Assembly: GCA_965276825.1 (NCBI GenBank)
Contig: OZ255630.1
Coordinates: forward strand, 3,286,001-3,350,000
Direction of reading: 5' to 3'
DNA: 64,000 bases
Source: G965276765 sp965276825
Lineage (GTDB): Bacteria > Actinomycetota > Acidimicrobiia > Acidimicrobiales > Palsa-688
In this document: positions 1-7,458 of the stretch, piece after piece
Layout: the number at the start of each line of letters is the position of its first letter
How positions within the stretch are numbered: the first letter of the stretch is position 1
The notes under the pieces: generated by a model
The model's database searches: none
What the model was told of the DNA's origin: nothing
What the model saw: only the letters and a program-made list of their open reading frames with translations
Made by a program: the position numbers and the translations under genes

Positions 1-109
1 GCAGCTCAAGATCATCGTGACACAGTGGCGGCGGTTCGAAGAGATGCTCGAGACCCCGGGACCGTGGCTGTACATGGCCACGCGGGCGACAATGGGAAGG
101 AGATCGGCA

Positions 110-583
110 GTGGCACGTCCATCCCGTAGAGCACTTCTACTCGTCGCCGTCTGCAGCGTAGGAGCCGCCGGGTGCGGCGCTGCCGGTCATTTGGGGGCGC
201 CAGCGACCACTACCACGGTCCCTTCGACGGCTACCACGTCGACGAGGACGTCGGCGCCTCGACTTCTGCTCAGCCCGGCCACGCCGGCCCTTCCGAGCGG
301 CGCCGCGCTTGTGGCCACCTACGCGGGTACAGGGACCCGGAAACTGCCGGAAGCGCGGGCTGGCTCGTCATCGGTGACCATCTCGTGGGACTGCATGGGC
401 CCTGCCGAGGTCCAAGTGCTGCAGCGCGATGGTCACATGATCGCGGCAAGTGCGTGCGCGACGACGCCGAGGTCCGCTTCGACCTTCACCGTCCGTGTTC
501 CGGTCAAACGCTTCGGACGATCCGGCTGGCGACTCGCAGCCCCGCCGTCAGTCCAGTACCGGGCGACGGTGTACGACAACTAG
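110..583 (+). CDS. putative secreted lipoprotein, function unknown
   Basis: The predicted 157-residue protein starts with a basic stretch and a hydrophobic segment ending in a lipobox (VGAAGC), so it is probably exported and lipid-anchored on the outer face of the membrane. A Thr/Ser-rich linker follows, then a domain of about 100 residues with beta-strand character and two cysteines (in WDCMG and ASACATT) that could form a disulfide. I chose the GTG at 110 because AAGGAG lies 7 nt upstream; in-frame ATGs at 17 and 92 would place 25-31 extra residues before the signal peptide. No family is recognised. It stands alone at the window edge, with no clear partner. Confidence 0.6.
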   Translation: MARPSRRALLLVAVCSVGAAGCGAAGHLGAPATTTTVPSTATTSTRTSAPRLLLSPATPALPSGAALVATYAGTGTRKLPEARAGSSSVTISWDCMGPAEVQVLQRDGHMIAASACATTPRSASTFTVRVPVKRFGRSGWRLAAPPSVQYRATVYDN

Positions 584-644
584 GGACAAATACGAGTGGC
601 GACACACCTGACGGAAGAGCGGCGGCCAGTCAGGAATCGGCACC

Positions 645-1054
645 GTGACCGTGGGACAAGATAACGACCGGCACCTAACCCCTCGCTCAGCTCCCCCGGG
701 TCCTCCTGTGTACGCTCCGGTCATAGAGCACGGGGGAGGGTCCGCATCGCCAGGTCCGGGCGGCCCGCCCGGTGGCCTTCCCCTTGGCGGCCCGCCCCCC
801 GGTGCCGGGCCGGTGGCATGCCTCCTGGCCTCGGTCCCGACGGGCAGCCGTGGGGTGTCGGGCTCGGTGCTCAGCCGGGGGCCGGTCGGCTTCCTGCCGG
901 GCGCCGTTCCCGGGGCATGCCCCAGCCCGCAACGCCGGCGGCCCGCGCCGTATAGGTGGCGGTGCTCGTGGTCGTCGTGGCGATCTTCGTCGTCGTGCTC
1001 ATCGCCGTCATCCACGGGTTCGCCTCCGGGCCGGGGTCGCGCTGCGCGCCGTAG
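645..1054 (+). pseudogene. decayed Pro/Gly-rich single-helix membrane protein gene
   Basis: Starting at 645, one frame reads as a Gly/Pro-rich leader of the kind found before a transmembrane helix in actinobacterial membrane proteins. Near 815 the coherent reading moves to another frame (MPPGLGPDGQPWGVG), which hits TAG at 953-955. The same frame continues directly with a Val/Ile-rich transmembrane stretch (VAVLVVVVAIFVVVLIAVI, about 956-1015) and stops at 1052-1054. A frameshift plus a nonsense codon therefore separate the parts. This is inferred from composition alone; the low-complexity leader makes frame choice uncertain. From 1055 to 1288 I see nothing codable with confidence. Confidence 0.3.
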
Positions 1055-1288
1055 CCTCGGTGATGCTTCGCTGAGGGTGCTGGCGTCGTAGAGGGGGATC
1101 TCGGCGACGTCGGGACGCGCTGCGGGAGGGCCGGGCTCAGGCCAACGCTGCTACACCACCCCGAGGGACGTCAACAGGTGGGAGAAGTTGCGGCTGCATC
1201 GCCTCGGGACCGCCGACGACGCCGATCGCCAACGGGGCTCGCCGGGCGACTGGGACAGGTCGGTGCAGTCCGGTGGCAGACTGGAGCC

Positions 1289-1492
1289 ATGACCAACCGG
1301 GTGCGTGCTGTCAAGGACCGTAGTGTCCGCCGTGATGACGGCGACCGACGCGACGACGCGCACGACGATGACCTGATCCGTCGTGCCGTCGCAGAGCGAG
1401 ACGCAGGGGCCACCGGCGCCGCTGAGGTCCAAGCGCTCATTGAGACTGCAGCGCAGCGCAACCAGGCCGCCCTGGACCGCCTCGCTCGGTAG
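1289..1492 (+). CDS. small antitoxin-like protein upstream of Doc toxin
   Basis: This 67-residue, highly charged protein has an Arg/Asp-rich N-terminal half and a helical C-terminus (LIRRAVAERDAG, then ALIETAAQRNQAALDRLAR). It ends 11 nt before the start of the Doc/Fic-type toxin gene and reads the same way, which is the normal antitoxin-toxin order. I do not recognise a Phd, RelB or MazE DNA-binding domain, so the antitoxin call rests on position, size and charge. The ATG at 1289 follows a short GGAG. Confidence 0.45.
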   Translation: MTNRVRAVKDRSVRRDDGDRRDDAHDDDLIRRAVAERDAGATGAAEVQALIETAAQRNQAALDRLAR

Positions 1493-1503
1493 GAACCCGG
1501 GCA

Positions 1504-2322
1504 TTGCTGGTGGATGACCTTCCAGTCCACTACCTGACCCTTGACGACTTCTGTCAGGCCGCTTCTGTAGCACTTGGCATCGATCTGGCCACGGCCACGT
1601 CAATGACCGACCGGACGCTGGCTGGGTCAGCGCTGGCAGCTCCTGCGGCGGGCTTCGGCGGCTATGAGCAGTACTCGGGGTTCACTTCCAAGGTCGCAGT
1701 CCTGCTCCAAGCGTTGACGAGCAACCATCCCCTCCCAGACGGGAACAAGCGGACCGCCCTGCTCTGCGCTGTCCTGTTCGCCAACCTGAACGGCTACCGC
1801 TGGGAGCCGCCGGCTGGCGATGACCCCGACGGGGAGGAGACCGCAGAAGTGGTCGAGGCTGTGGCGGCCAGGGTGTTACCTCGCGGCGCGCTCGTTGCGT
1901 GGGTTGACCATCGGCTGCAAGAGGTTGCTTCGGAGGAGCCGGACAACGAAGCGCCCGAGCCAGCGACGGTCATCTACCCAGCCGAGTACATCGGACCGCT
2001 GAGCTACGACGGCCAGTCGATCCGGATCGGAGGCCTGACGGTGGACGACGTGCATGGCTACAACCCAGCATCCGTCTACGTGCGTCGGATCAGCGGTAAG
2101 ACCGACGGGATCTCCGTCGCCGAGATCATCGTGTCGGTAGTCGGCGACGGTTACGCCCAAGAAGAGCTCGACCAAGAGAATGCCGAGGCGGATCGCTACC
2201 CGCTCGGCCAAAAGGAGTACTGGCGCAGCCGGATGGTCGGCAAGTACACCTACGGCGCCGACGGGCACCTCATGACCGACGCCGACTTCGAGATGGAGTG
2301 GGCCCAGGGGGAGCAGGCGTAG
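1504..2322 (+). CDS. Doc/Fic-family toxin with long C-terminal extension
   Basis: Residues about 1-135 match the death-on-curing (Doc) branch of the Fic fold: an opening VHYLTLDDF and the active-site loop HPLPDGNKRTALL, which holds the His, Asp and Asn-Lys-Arg of the HxFxDxNKR motif. Doc of phage P1 inactivates EF-Tu by phosphorylation; other family members transfer AMP. Doc proteins are usually about 125-140 residues. This one has 272, with an acidic linker and an unrecognised domain of about 110 residues (from VIYPAEYIGPLSYDG to the end) rich in Asp, Tyr and Gly. The start is TTG at 1504, with AGGAA 8 nt upstream; GTG 1510 is an alternative. It probably forms a module with the small upstream gene. 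Confidence 0.7.
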   Translation: MLVDDLPVHYLTLDDFCQAASVALGIDLATATSMTDRTLAGSALAAPAAGFGGYEQYSGFTSKVAVLLQALTSNHPLPDGNKRTALLCAVLFANLNGYRWEPPAGDDPDGEETAEVVEAVAARVLPRGALVAWVDHRLQEVASEEPDNEAPEPATVIYPAEYIGPLSYDGQSIRIGGLTVDDVHGYNPASVYVRRISGKTDGISVAEIIVSVVGDGYAQEELDQENAEADRYPLGQKEYWRSRMVGKYTYGADGHLMTDADFEMEWAQGEQA

Positions 2323-2740
2323 GACGGAAACGTCACCGGCCGCCGCAGGGCGCACCATGTCGATGGCGGGATGCGCCGTTCCTCGGCGCGCTCCTGCCCT
2401 GCGCCTCCGACGACGGGGTTGACGACCGGTAGGCCGTCGGCGATGGCGGTGTCAGCATGACCCGCGACAGCCAGTAGGCCTTGGCCGCGGTTGACGAATG
2501 GGACCGGGCGATACCGGCATGCCAGTCCCATCGCAGGCAAGAACCCGTCTTGCTCCTGCTGATTCAGAAGGACCCTCCTGTCTCAGATCCAGTCGACCCA
2601 CGCCCAGTCCCCCTCTGCTCCGTCGGGGCAATTCAGCCCCCTTTCAGCCCCCATCTCAGGCTGTCCGGTCGCATCCGGATTTATCCCACAGGTCTCTGAC
2701 CTGCATGTTTGCACGGCCTTGGACCCCCCTGGACCCCCTC
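2323..2740. other. non-coding stretch, no gene seen
   Basis: About 420 bp lie between the toxin gene and the tRNA fragment. Both strands contain only short open frames without coherent protein character. The run of short frames and the adjacent tRNA scar fit degenerate mobile-element DNA, but no integrase, transposase or terminal inverted repeat is visible. Confidence 0.4.
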
Positions 2741-2789
2741 TAATGAGTTTCCCAAGCTGAGAACGCGGGTTCGATTCCCGTCGCTCGCT
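2741..2789 (+). repeat. 3' half of a tRNA-Gly(CCC) gene, likely attachment-site scar
   Basis: The segment contains an anticodon-arm remnant (GAGTTTCCCAAGC, anticodon CCC at 2750-2752), a perfect T-arm (stem 2765-2769 paired with 2777-2781 around TTCGATT) and an acceptor 3' strand CGCTCGC. No matching 5' half (D-arm and 5' acceptor strand) precedes it; the upstream DNA is unrelated C-rich sequence. Elements that integrate into tRNA genes typically recreate the 3' end at one junction and leave such a fragment at the other, so this is best read as an att remnant. The toxin gene lies on its left and the dead sigma gene starts 42 bp to its right. Confidence 0.6.
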
Positions 2790-2831
2790 CTCAACGGCGG
2801 CCTGGAGGGTCGGAGCGAGGGCGCGGGTCTG

Positions 2832-3316
2832 GTGGCGGCTGATTTCTCGGCGTAGTACCTGGCTGAGCATGCCCGGGTCTTGGGGGCGCTGTGCGCGCAG
2901 GCCGGTGACCTGGAGGTCGGCCGGGAGGCGACCGACGAGGCCTTTGCCCGGGCGTACGCCCGTTGGGACTCGGTTCGGGCGTTAGCGTCCCCGGCGGGAT
3001 GGACCGTCCGGGTCGGGTTGAACCTGGTGCGTCGTGCGGCCCGGCGGCCGGGCCTCGAGCGGCGGTTCCTGGCCCGGTTTCCGCCGGAGCCTTCGGTCGC
3101 CGCGCCGCGCTTCGACGAGGTGGCTGAGCTGCTCGCCCCGTTGAGTCCTCGGCAGCGCACGGCGATGGTGTCGCGCTATGTGGCCGATCTGCCGAAGCCG
3201 AGATCGCAGTGGCGATTGGCGTTCGGCGGGTGACGGCCGCGTCGACCCTCGCCGCGGGGCGCCTCCGTCTCGCTCGGACCGCCGACCCGAATCTCGGGAA
3301 AGGAACGCTGCGCTGA
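2832..3316 (+). pseudogene. ECF RNA polymerase sigma factor, inactivated
   Basis: The translation resembles small ECF sigma factors. Region 2 is present (LAEHARVLGALC, then ATDEAFARAYARWDSV) and so is the start of region 4 (LSPRQRTAMVSRYVADLP). Two lesions break it. An in-frame TAG at 2853-2855 lies eight codons into the reading frame from the GTG at 2832. A single-base frame change near 3198 moves the rest of region 4 (EIAVAIGVRRVTAASTLAAGRLRLA) to another frame, which ends in TGA 3314-3316. A shorter product could start at TTG 2880 but would still lack the region 4 helix-turn-helix. The stop overlaps the ATG of the next gene, as in an intact sigma/partner operon. Confidence 0.75.
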
Positions 3317-4414
3317 TGCCTGACCCCGAAGCCGTCCTGGTCGATCTGGCCGGTCATCCCCCCTACCGGCCGGCCCCGCTGCCCGAGATCGCCGGCCGGG
3401 GCCGCCGTCACATCCGCCGGCGCCGAGCCCGGGCCGCGGTCGCCGCGGTCGCCATTTGTGCGGTCGTCGCGTCCGGGGTCACCGCGCTGACCGTCGGCCA
3501 GGGCGGAGGGCGGACCGTGACGGTGAGCGGGCCGACCGGCCCTCAGGGGTTGGTCGTGAACGGGTCGTCATGGCGGGGTCACGGCCGGCTGGCGTTGATC
3601 ACCGGCGGTCGCCTCGGCCTGGTCGACGACGCCGGCCGGACCTACACCGTCGGCGGCTCGGGGGTCGACACGTCTCCGGCCTGGTCGGCCGACGGGAAGT
3701 GGGTCGGGTTCGTGCGGGCGGGGTCTGCGTCGTCGGAAACCAACGAGCTGTGGGTGGCGCCGACGGCCGCGACGCCCACCCGGTCACCGGACCCGGCGAG
3801 GACATCAACCAGTTCGCCTGGGACCCGACCCGGGGCCGCGAGTCGATCGCGGTTGCCGAGGTCTCAATCCGTGCCGGATCCTTCGGGCGGAGCGGGGTCG
3901 CCCCTGGTGTCGCCCACGTCGATCGATCTGGAACGGCGCCAAGCACATCGAGATCTGTGACCTGGTCACCGGCCCCGCCCGATCAACAGGAACGATGCCC
4001 TTCGAGCCGAGCGGCACCAGCTCCGAGCTCGTCTACACCCAAGGCCCCGGCGCCACCGGCTCCGGCGGCGGGCCTCCCGGCGTGCACCTCAGACGAGGAC
4101 AGGCCGCCTGGGCGACCCGGCTGGTCCGAGGGTGGTGGGACCGCCAGCGCCTCGCCACCGTCCAGCCCGGATCGACCCCGACCTTCGAAACAACACCAGG
4201 GACGCCGCTCCTCGCCGCCCCGGGAGCCGGAGCACACAGCCCGACCATCATCCCCACCGGCCTGGTCTACGTCCGCCACGACCAACTCTGGCTGCTCGAT
4301 AACCGGACGGCCCGGACCCACCAGATCGCGGGCCCCCTCGGCGACAACGACATCTACGCCACCAGCTACTACGGCCAGATCAACTGGACCGAGACCTACG
4401 CCTGGCACCCATGA
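3316..4414 (+). pseudogene. membrane-anchored TolB/WD40-like beta-propeller protein, frameshifted
   Basis: The first part is intact: a cytoplasmic basic segment, one transmembrane helix (AVAAVAICAVVASGVTAL) and propeller blades (LALITGGRLGLVDDAG, SPAWSADGKWVGFVRAG). Near 3757-3762 the coherent frame shifts by one base (PVTGPGEDINQFAWDP continues elsewhere). At least one more shift follows before the last blade, which ends YGQINWTETYAWHP at 4414. The start overlaps the sigma stop (TGATG), so the two once formed an operon. Sigma plus membrane sensor pairs of this kind are common in actinobacteria, where the partner often acts as anti-sigma factor or sensor. Several independent lesions favour true decay over one assembly error. 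Confidence 0.7.
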
Positions 4415-4551
4415 CCACCTGCGCGACGCAGGGACCGTTGCGCTTTTTCCTTTGGACCGTAGTCCGTGATCGGCGATCTCTATCTGGTCGGCTTCACGCG
4501 CCACCGAGGGAATCATCGCTCGCCCCGGCGTCTCTCTCCAAGTCCGATGTG

Positions 4552-4725
4552 GGCGATCGGCCCGTCACGGCCTCGCCGGAGAAAGCCAAGGTGTTGCAAG
4601 ACCTCGAGGCGGCCGTCGGGGATGCCACGGTGCTCGTGTCGCCCGACGGAGAGCAACACGTCCTGGCTCCGTCGATGCTCGGCCTGCTCAAGCGTGTCGC
4701 CCAGCGTCGGTCCAGGGCTCTATTG
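4552..4725 (+). pseudogene. fragment resembling an antitoxin/excisionase-type protein N-terminus
   Basis: One frame reads GDRPVTASPEKAKVLQDLE, then TVLVSPDGEQHVLAPSMLGLLKRVAQ. That layout (a short helix, then a strand of the form VxxDGxxxxL and a helix) resembles the front part of small excisionase/antitoxin-like proteins, where a helix-turn-helix would follow. Here the helix-turn-helix is missing and the frame runs into the Gln/Ala repeat DNA of the convergent HAAS gene. No start codon with a ribosome binding site is evident. I see nothing else between 4415 and 4719. Confidence 0.25.
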
Positions 4726-5217
4726 TGCTGCGGCCTGTCGTGCCATTGCCTGTTGCGCCGCCGCCTGTTGCGCCGCCGCCTGTTGCGCCGCCGCCTGTTG
4801 CGCCGCCGCCTTTCGTGCCGCCGCCTGTTGCGCCGCCGCCTGTTGCGCTGCCGCCTGTTGCCGTACCGCCGCGACACGATGGGCCGAGGCCGAGCGGGCA
4901 GCCGCTCCTCTCGCCGACGTCGAGCCTCCTTGCCTGAAGATGACCCCGCCGCCAAGAAGTGCAATGGACACGACGCGGAGAAGCGCGACCGCACCGGTCA
5001 CCACGCGCACTCCCCGAGACGGCCGAGCGTCGACCAAGTGACGCCACGTCTCGATCCGACGCTCCGACGCGCCGGCACGCACGAGATCAAGTCGATCCCG
5101 AACTGGGAGCTCGCCCTTTTCGGACACGATGTCGGCGATCAGGTCGTCCACCTCGGACCCGTACCGGTTGCGCCACGCTCGTGGAAACATTCGTGACATC
5201 CAGTGACGGCGGCTCAT
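4720..5217 (-). CDS. HAAS-domain membrane protein with Gln/Ala repeat tail
   Basis: The 165-residue protein opens with the HAAS signature (WRNRYGSEVDDLIADI), found in proteins encoded next to PadR regulators. A basic region, one transmembrane helix (VVTGAVALLRVVSIALLGGGVIF, about residues 72-94) and a low-complexity tail of QQAAA repeats follow. HAAS proteins are thought to act with PadR repressors in membrane-stress or multidrug responses; the exact role is unknown. The ATG overlaps the padR stop by 4 bp (ATGA, 5214-5217), so translation is coupled. The tail could form a long alpha-helix, but no coiled-coil heptad pattern is obvious. Residual doubt concerns where the functional protein ends, given the repeat. 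Confidence 0.7.
   Translation of the reverse strand: MSRRHWMSRMFPRAWRNRYGSEVDDLIADIVSEKGELPVRDRLDLVRAGASERRIETWRHLVDARPSRGVRVVTGAVALLRVVSIALLGGGVIFRQGGSTSARGAAARSASAHRVAAVRQQAAAQQAAAQQAAARKAAAQQAAAQQAAAQQAAAQQAMARQAAAQ
4740..4862. repeat. 15-bp tandem repeat (unit CCGCCGCCTGTTGCG)
   Basis: About eight near-perfect copies of a 15-bp unit lie head to tail. On the minus strand they encode the Gln-Gln-Ala-Ala-Ala tail of the HAAS membrane protein. Because the unit is a multiple of three, copy-number change keeps the frame. One unit carries changes giving RKAAA, and the last copies are diverged (QQAMARQAAAQ). Confidence 0.85.
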
Positions 5218-5555
5218 GCTCTCACTGGCCCGCGGATCCCCGACGCACCCGACGGCAGCACAGCTGGGGGCCGGACGCCGAGACGCCGTCGTCCTTCGTC
5301 GACAACGTCACCGAGGTACTCGACGGACCGGGCGAGGACAGCTTCTCCCAGGGGCGTGAGCTCGTAGGGACGCCGCCGTTGCTCTGGGTCGAGGGCCACG
5401 ATGACCCCTGTGGCGTCGAGTCGAGCGATCGCCTTGTAGAGCGTCCCGGGCCCGAGACGAACACCGGCGAAGCGCTCGATGTCTTTCATCAAACCATGGC
5501 CGTGCCTCGGCCCCGACGCAAGACTCATGAGGATGAACAGCGGTACCCCGCTCAT
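5214..5555 (-). CDS. PadR-family transcriptional regulator
   Basis: PadR winged-helix repressors bind a promoter and release it on small-molecule binding or stress. The 113-residue protein carries the family core: LFILMSLASGPRHGHGLMKDIERF (helix-turn-helix), then GPGTLYKAIARLDATGVI and the wing RRRPYELTPLGEAVLAR. ATG 5555 is taken as start; an in-frame GTG at 5594 would add 13 residues and could be a leaderless start. It is the first gene of a two-gene operon with the HAAS membrane protein, overlapping it by 4 bp. It probably regulates this operon, but I see no clear operator. Confidence 0.8.
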   Translation of the reverse strand: MSGVPLFILMSLASGPRHGHGLMKDIERFAGVRLGPGTLYKAIARLDATGVIVALDPEQRRRPYELTPLGEAVLARSVEYLGDVVDEGRRRLGVRPPAVLPSGASGIRGPVRA

Positions 5556-5760
5556 GTTGCCGACTTCGCTCTGCTCGGCTGGGCGTTGTCGTCGCACCCC
5601 GAACGTTTTACTACGCCGAGCGGTGCTACGCCAGGCGGTGCCTTCTCTTCCGGAGCGAGCCAGCGGAACAAGGATGGTTTGGCGCCACGGGGCCTTCCAT
5701 CTCACGCCTACACGGCCTTGTCCTCCTCGAAGCCCTCACCACCTTGATCGGCACCCTGGT

Positions 5761-6378
5761 TCACGAGCAACGCGGAGTCACCCGCGGTGGGTGCTCGCTC
5801 GCCTGGCTTACCTCGGCGAAGGCCCGTTCGACTGCGGGCACAAGGGCGGCGGGATCGAAACCCGCTTCGTGGCGCCCGGCGTGGAAGCAGGCACCGGCGA
5901 TCTGCGCGGCCAGGCAGGCCGTTGCTTCGAGGGTCGCGCGTGAGCGGAGGATGTGTTCCAGGGCAGAGACGAAACCGGCCTGCTTACGGCGTTGCCGGTC
6001 CTGAAGTTCAGGCGTGGCGTCGACGAGTCTCTCGTGCCGCTCGTAGCGAGCGGGGTGTTGGGTGACCATCGCACAGAGCTGGACGACGACCGGTTCGAGC
6101 TGCGCGAGTGCATCGGTGAGGGTGAGCGCAGCCACTCCGGCGTTCGCGGCGGCCTCGGCGGTCAGGTGCTCGGCGAGGAGTTGTTCATCGGCGAACAAGA
6201 CCTCCTGCTTGTCGCCGAAGTGGCGAAAGAACGTGGTGCGTCCGACCTCCGCCCGCCCGGCGATGTCGGCGACAGTGACCACGGCGAACCCACGCTCGTC
6301 GAACAACTGGTAGGCGGCATCGACGATCCGCTCCCGAGCCTGCAGTTGCTTGCGTTTTGTCAGGGTCGCCGTGCTCAC
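5761..6378 (-). CDS. TetR/AcrR-family repressor divergent from an SDR gene
   Basis: The 205-residue protein has the canonical TetR DNA-binding domain in residues about 15-62 (RIVDAAYQLFDERGFAVVTVADIAGRAEVGRTTFFRHFGDK, including the FRHF recognition helix) and an all-helical ligand domain. It is transcribed away from the frameshifted short-chain dehydrogenase gene at 6483; TetR regulators in this layout usually repress both genes and respond to the substrate of the enzyme. Two palindromes between the genes are the likely binding sites. The gene appears intact although its target has a frameshift. Confidence 0.85.
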   Translation of the reverse strand: MSTATLTKRKQLQARERIVDAAYQLFDERGFAVVTVADIAGRAEVGRTTFFRHFGDKQEVLFADEQLLAEHLTAEAAANAGVAALTLTDALAQLEPVVVQLCAMVTQHPARYERHERLVDATPELQDRQRRKQAGFVSALEHILRSRATLEATACLAAQIAGACFHAGRHEAGFDPAALVPAVERAFAEVSQASEHPPRVTPRCS

Positions 6379-6410
6379 GAGCCCAGACTAGCCAGAAGGG
6401 GTCACCGTCC

Positions 6411-6456
6411 TGTACAATGGTACTGACTACCAACTCCTGTACGGTACTGAGTACCA
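6411..6456. promoter_or_regulatory. tandem TetR operators in the tetR/SDR intergenic region
   Basis: Two similar sites lie 24 bp apart. GGTACTGACTACC at 6419-6431 is imperfect and GGTACTGAGTACC at 6443-6455 is a perfect inverted repeat; both are followed by AACT and preceded by TGTAC. They lie 40-77 bp before the tetR start and 27-64 bp before the SDR start. TACAAT (6413-6418) could be a plus-strand -10 element. Repressor assignment is inference from position and symmetry. Confidence 0.6.
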
Positions 6457-6482
6457 ACTAGTGCTCGGTACGGGAGATTTGG

Positions 6483-7405
6483 ATGAAGCACACCACTGTC
6501 ATGACCGGGGCGACGCGTGGCCTCGGCGCGCACACGGCCCTGGCCATGCTCCGCGACGACCCAGACCTCCACCTGGTCATCACCGCACGAGGGGACCGAG
6601 GCGATCAGCTGGCTCGAGGGCTGGCCACGCGCAGCAACAACCCGCACGTGACTGCCGTGTCCACCGACCTGGCCTCGTTCAACTCGATCCGCGCCGCCGC
6701 CGGCCACATCGCCGCTGCACTCGACAGCGGTGAGCTCCGTCCGCCACCACGTTCGTGGGCAACGCCGGCACCCAGTACACCACCGGGGCACGCCGCAGCG
6801 AGGACGGCCTCGAAGCCACCATCGCCGTCAACGTGATGGCCAACTACCTGTTCATCCGGCTGCTCGAGCAGCACCTCGTCAGTCCAGCGCGTCTCGTCAT
6901 CACCACCAGCGACACCCACTTCGGCGACTTCGCCCACAACCTGGGCTTGGTCCCCGCACCCGCCTGGACCGACGCCCGCAGCCTGTGCCAGCCCGGCAAG
7001 GACACCGCCCTCGCCGGGCGCACCGCGTACTCGACGAGCAAGCTCGGCGTCATCTACCTGACCCACGCGCTGGCCCGCCACCTCCCCGTCGGCATCGACG
7101 TCTATTCCTTCAACCCCGGCTTGGTGCCGGGCACTGGCCTGGCTCGCGACGCCGGCCCCATCACACGGGCCATGTTCAAGGCAGTCCTGCCCGCCCTACG
7201 CGTCACCTCCAAGGCGCAGAGCCCCCAGCGCGCCGGCGAACAACTCGCCGCAGTCGCAACAGGACAGGTCACCGGGCCGACCGGCTCCTACATCAACCAG
7301 ACCATCGCCGAACCCTCCTCCGACACCTCCTACGACGAAAGCCGCGAGACCGATCTCTGGCAGACGGCAGCCGCACTGACCGGAGGAGTGAGCCCGTACC
7401 GATAG
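6483..7405 (+). pseudogene. short-chain dehydrogenase/reductase, one frameshift
   Basis: Residues before the break show the cofactor-binding motif (TGATRGLGAHTALAM). After the break come the NAG motif (VGNAGTQYTTGARR) and the catalytic YxxxK (AYSTSKLGVIYLTHAL), so this is a classical NAD(P)-dependent SDR. The first frame is lost near 6740-6752 (SGELRPPPRSW is out of frame) and the correct sequence resumes as TTFVGNAG in another frame, running to 7405. One base change would restore a protein of about 307 residues. It may be recent inactivation or a sequencing error. The divergent TetR and tandem operators suggest an inducible oxidoreductase. Confidence 0.75.
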
Positions 7406-7458
7406 CACTAGCTGACCGTGCGAGCACGAGTGGACCCTCGTAGTTGGCAGAATCGGGC

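Noticed and set aside
2880..3233. Intact small sigma factor starting at TTG 2880
   Set aside because: The frame loses the region 4 helix-turn-helix through a frameshift and an upstream TAG removes the native start.
4740..4862. CRISPR array
   Set aside because: The repeats are contiguous 15-bp units with no spacers and encode a Gln/Ala tail.
4690..5196. Plus-strand Leu/Arg-rich protein across the repeat
   Set aside because: It is the complement of the QQAAA repeat in the HAAS gene, without start signals or family resemblance.
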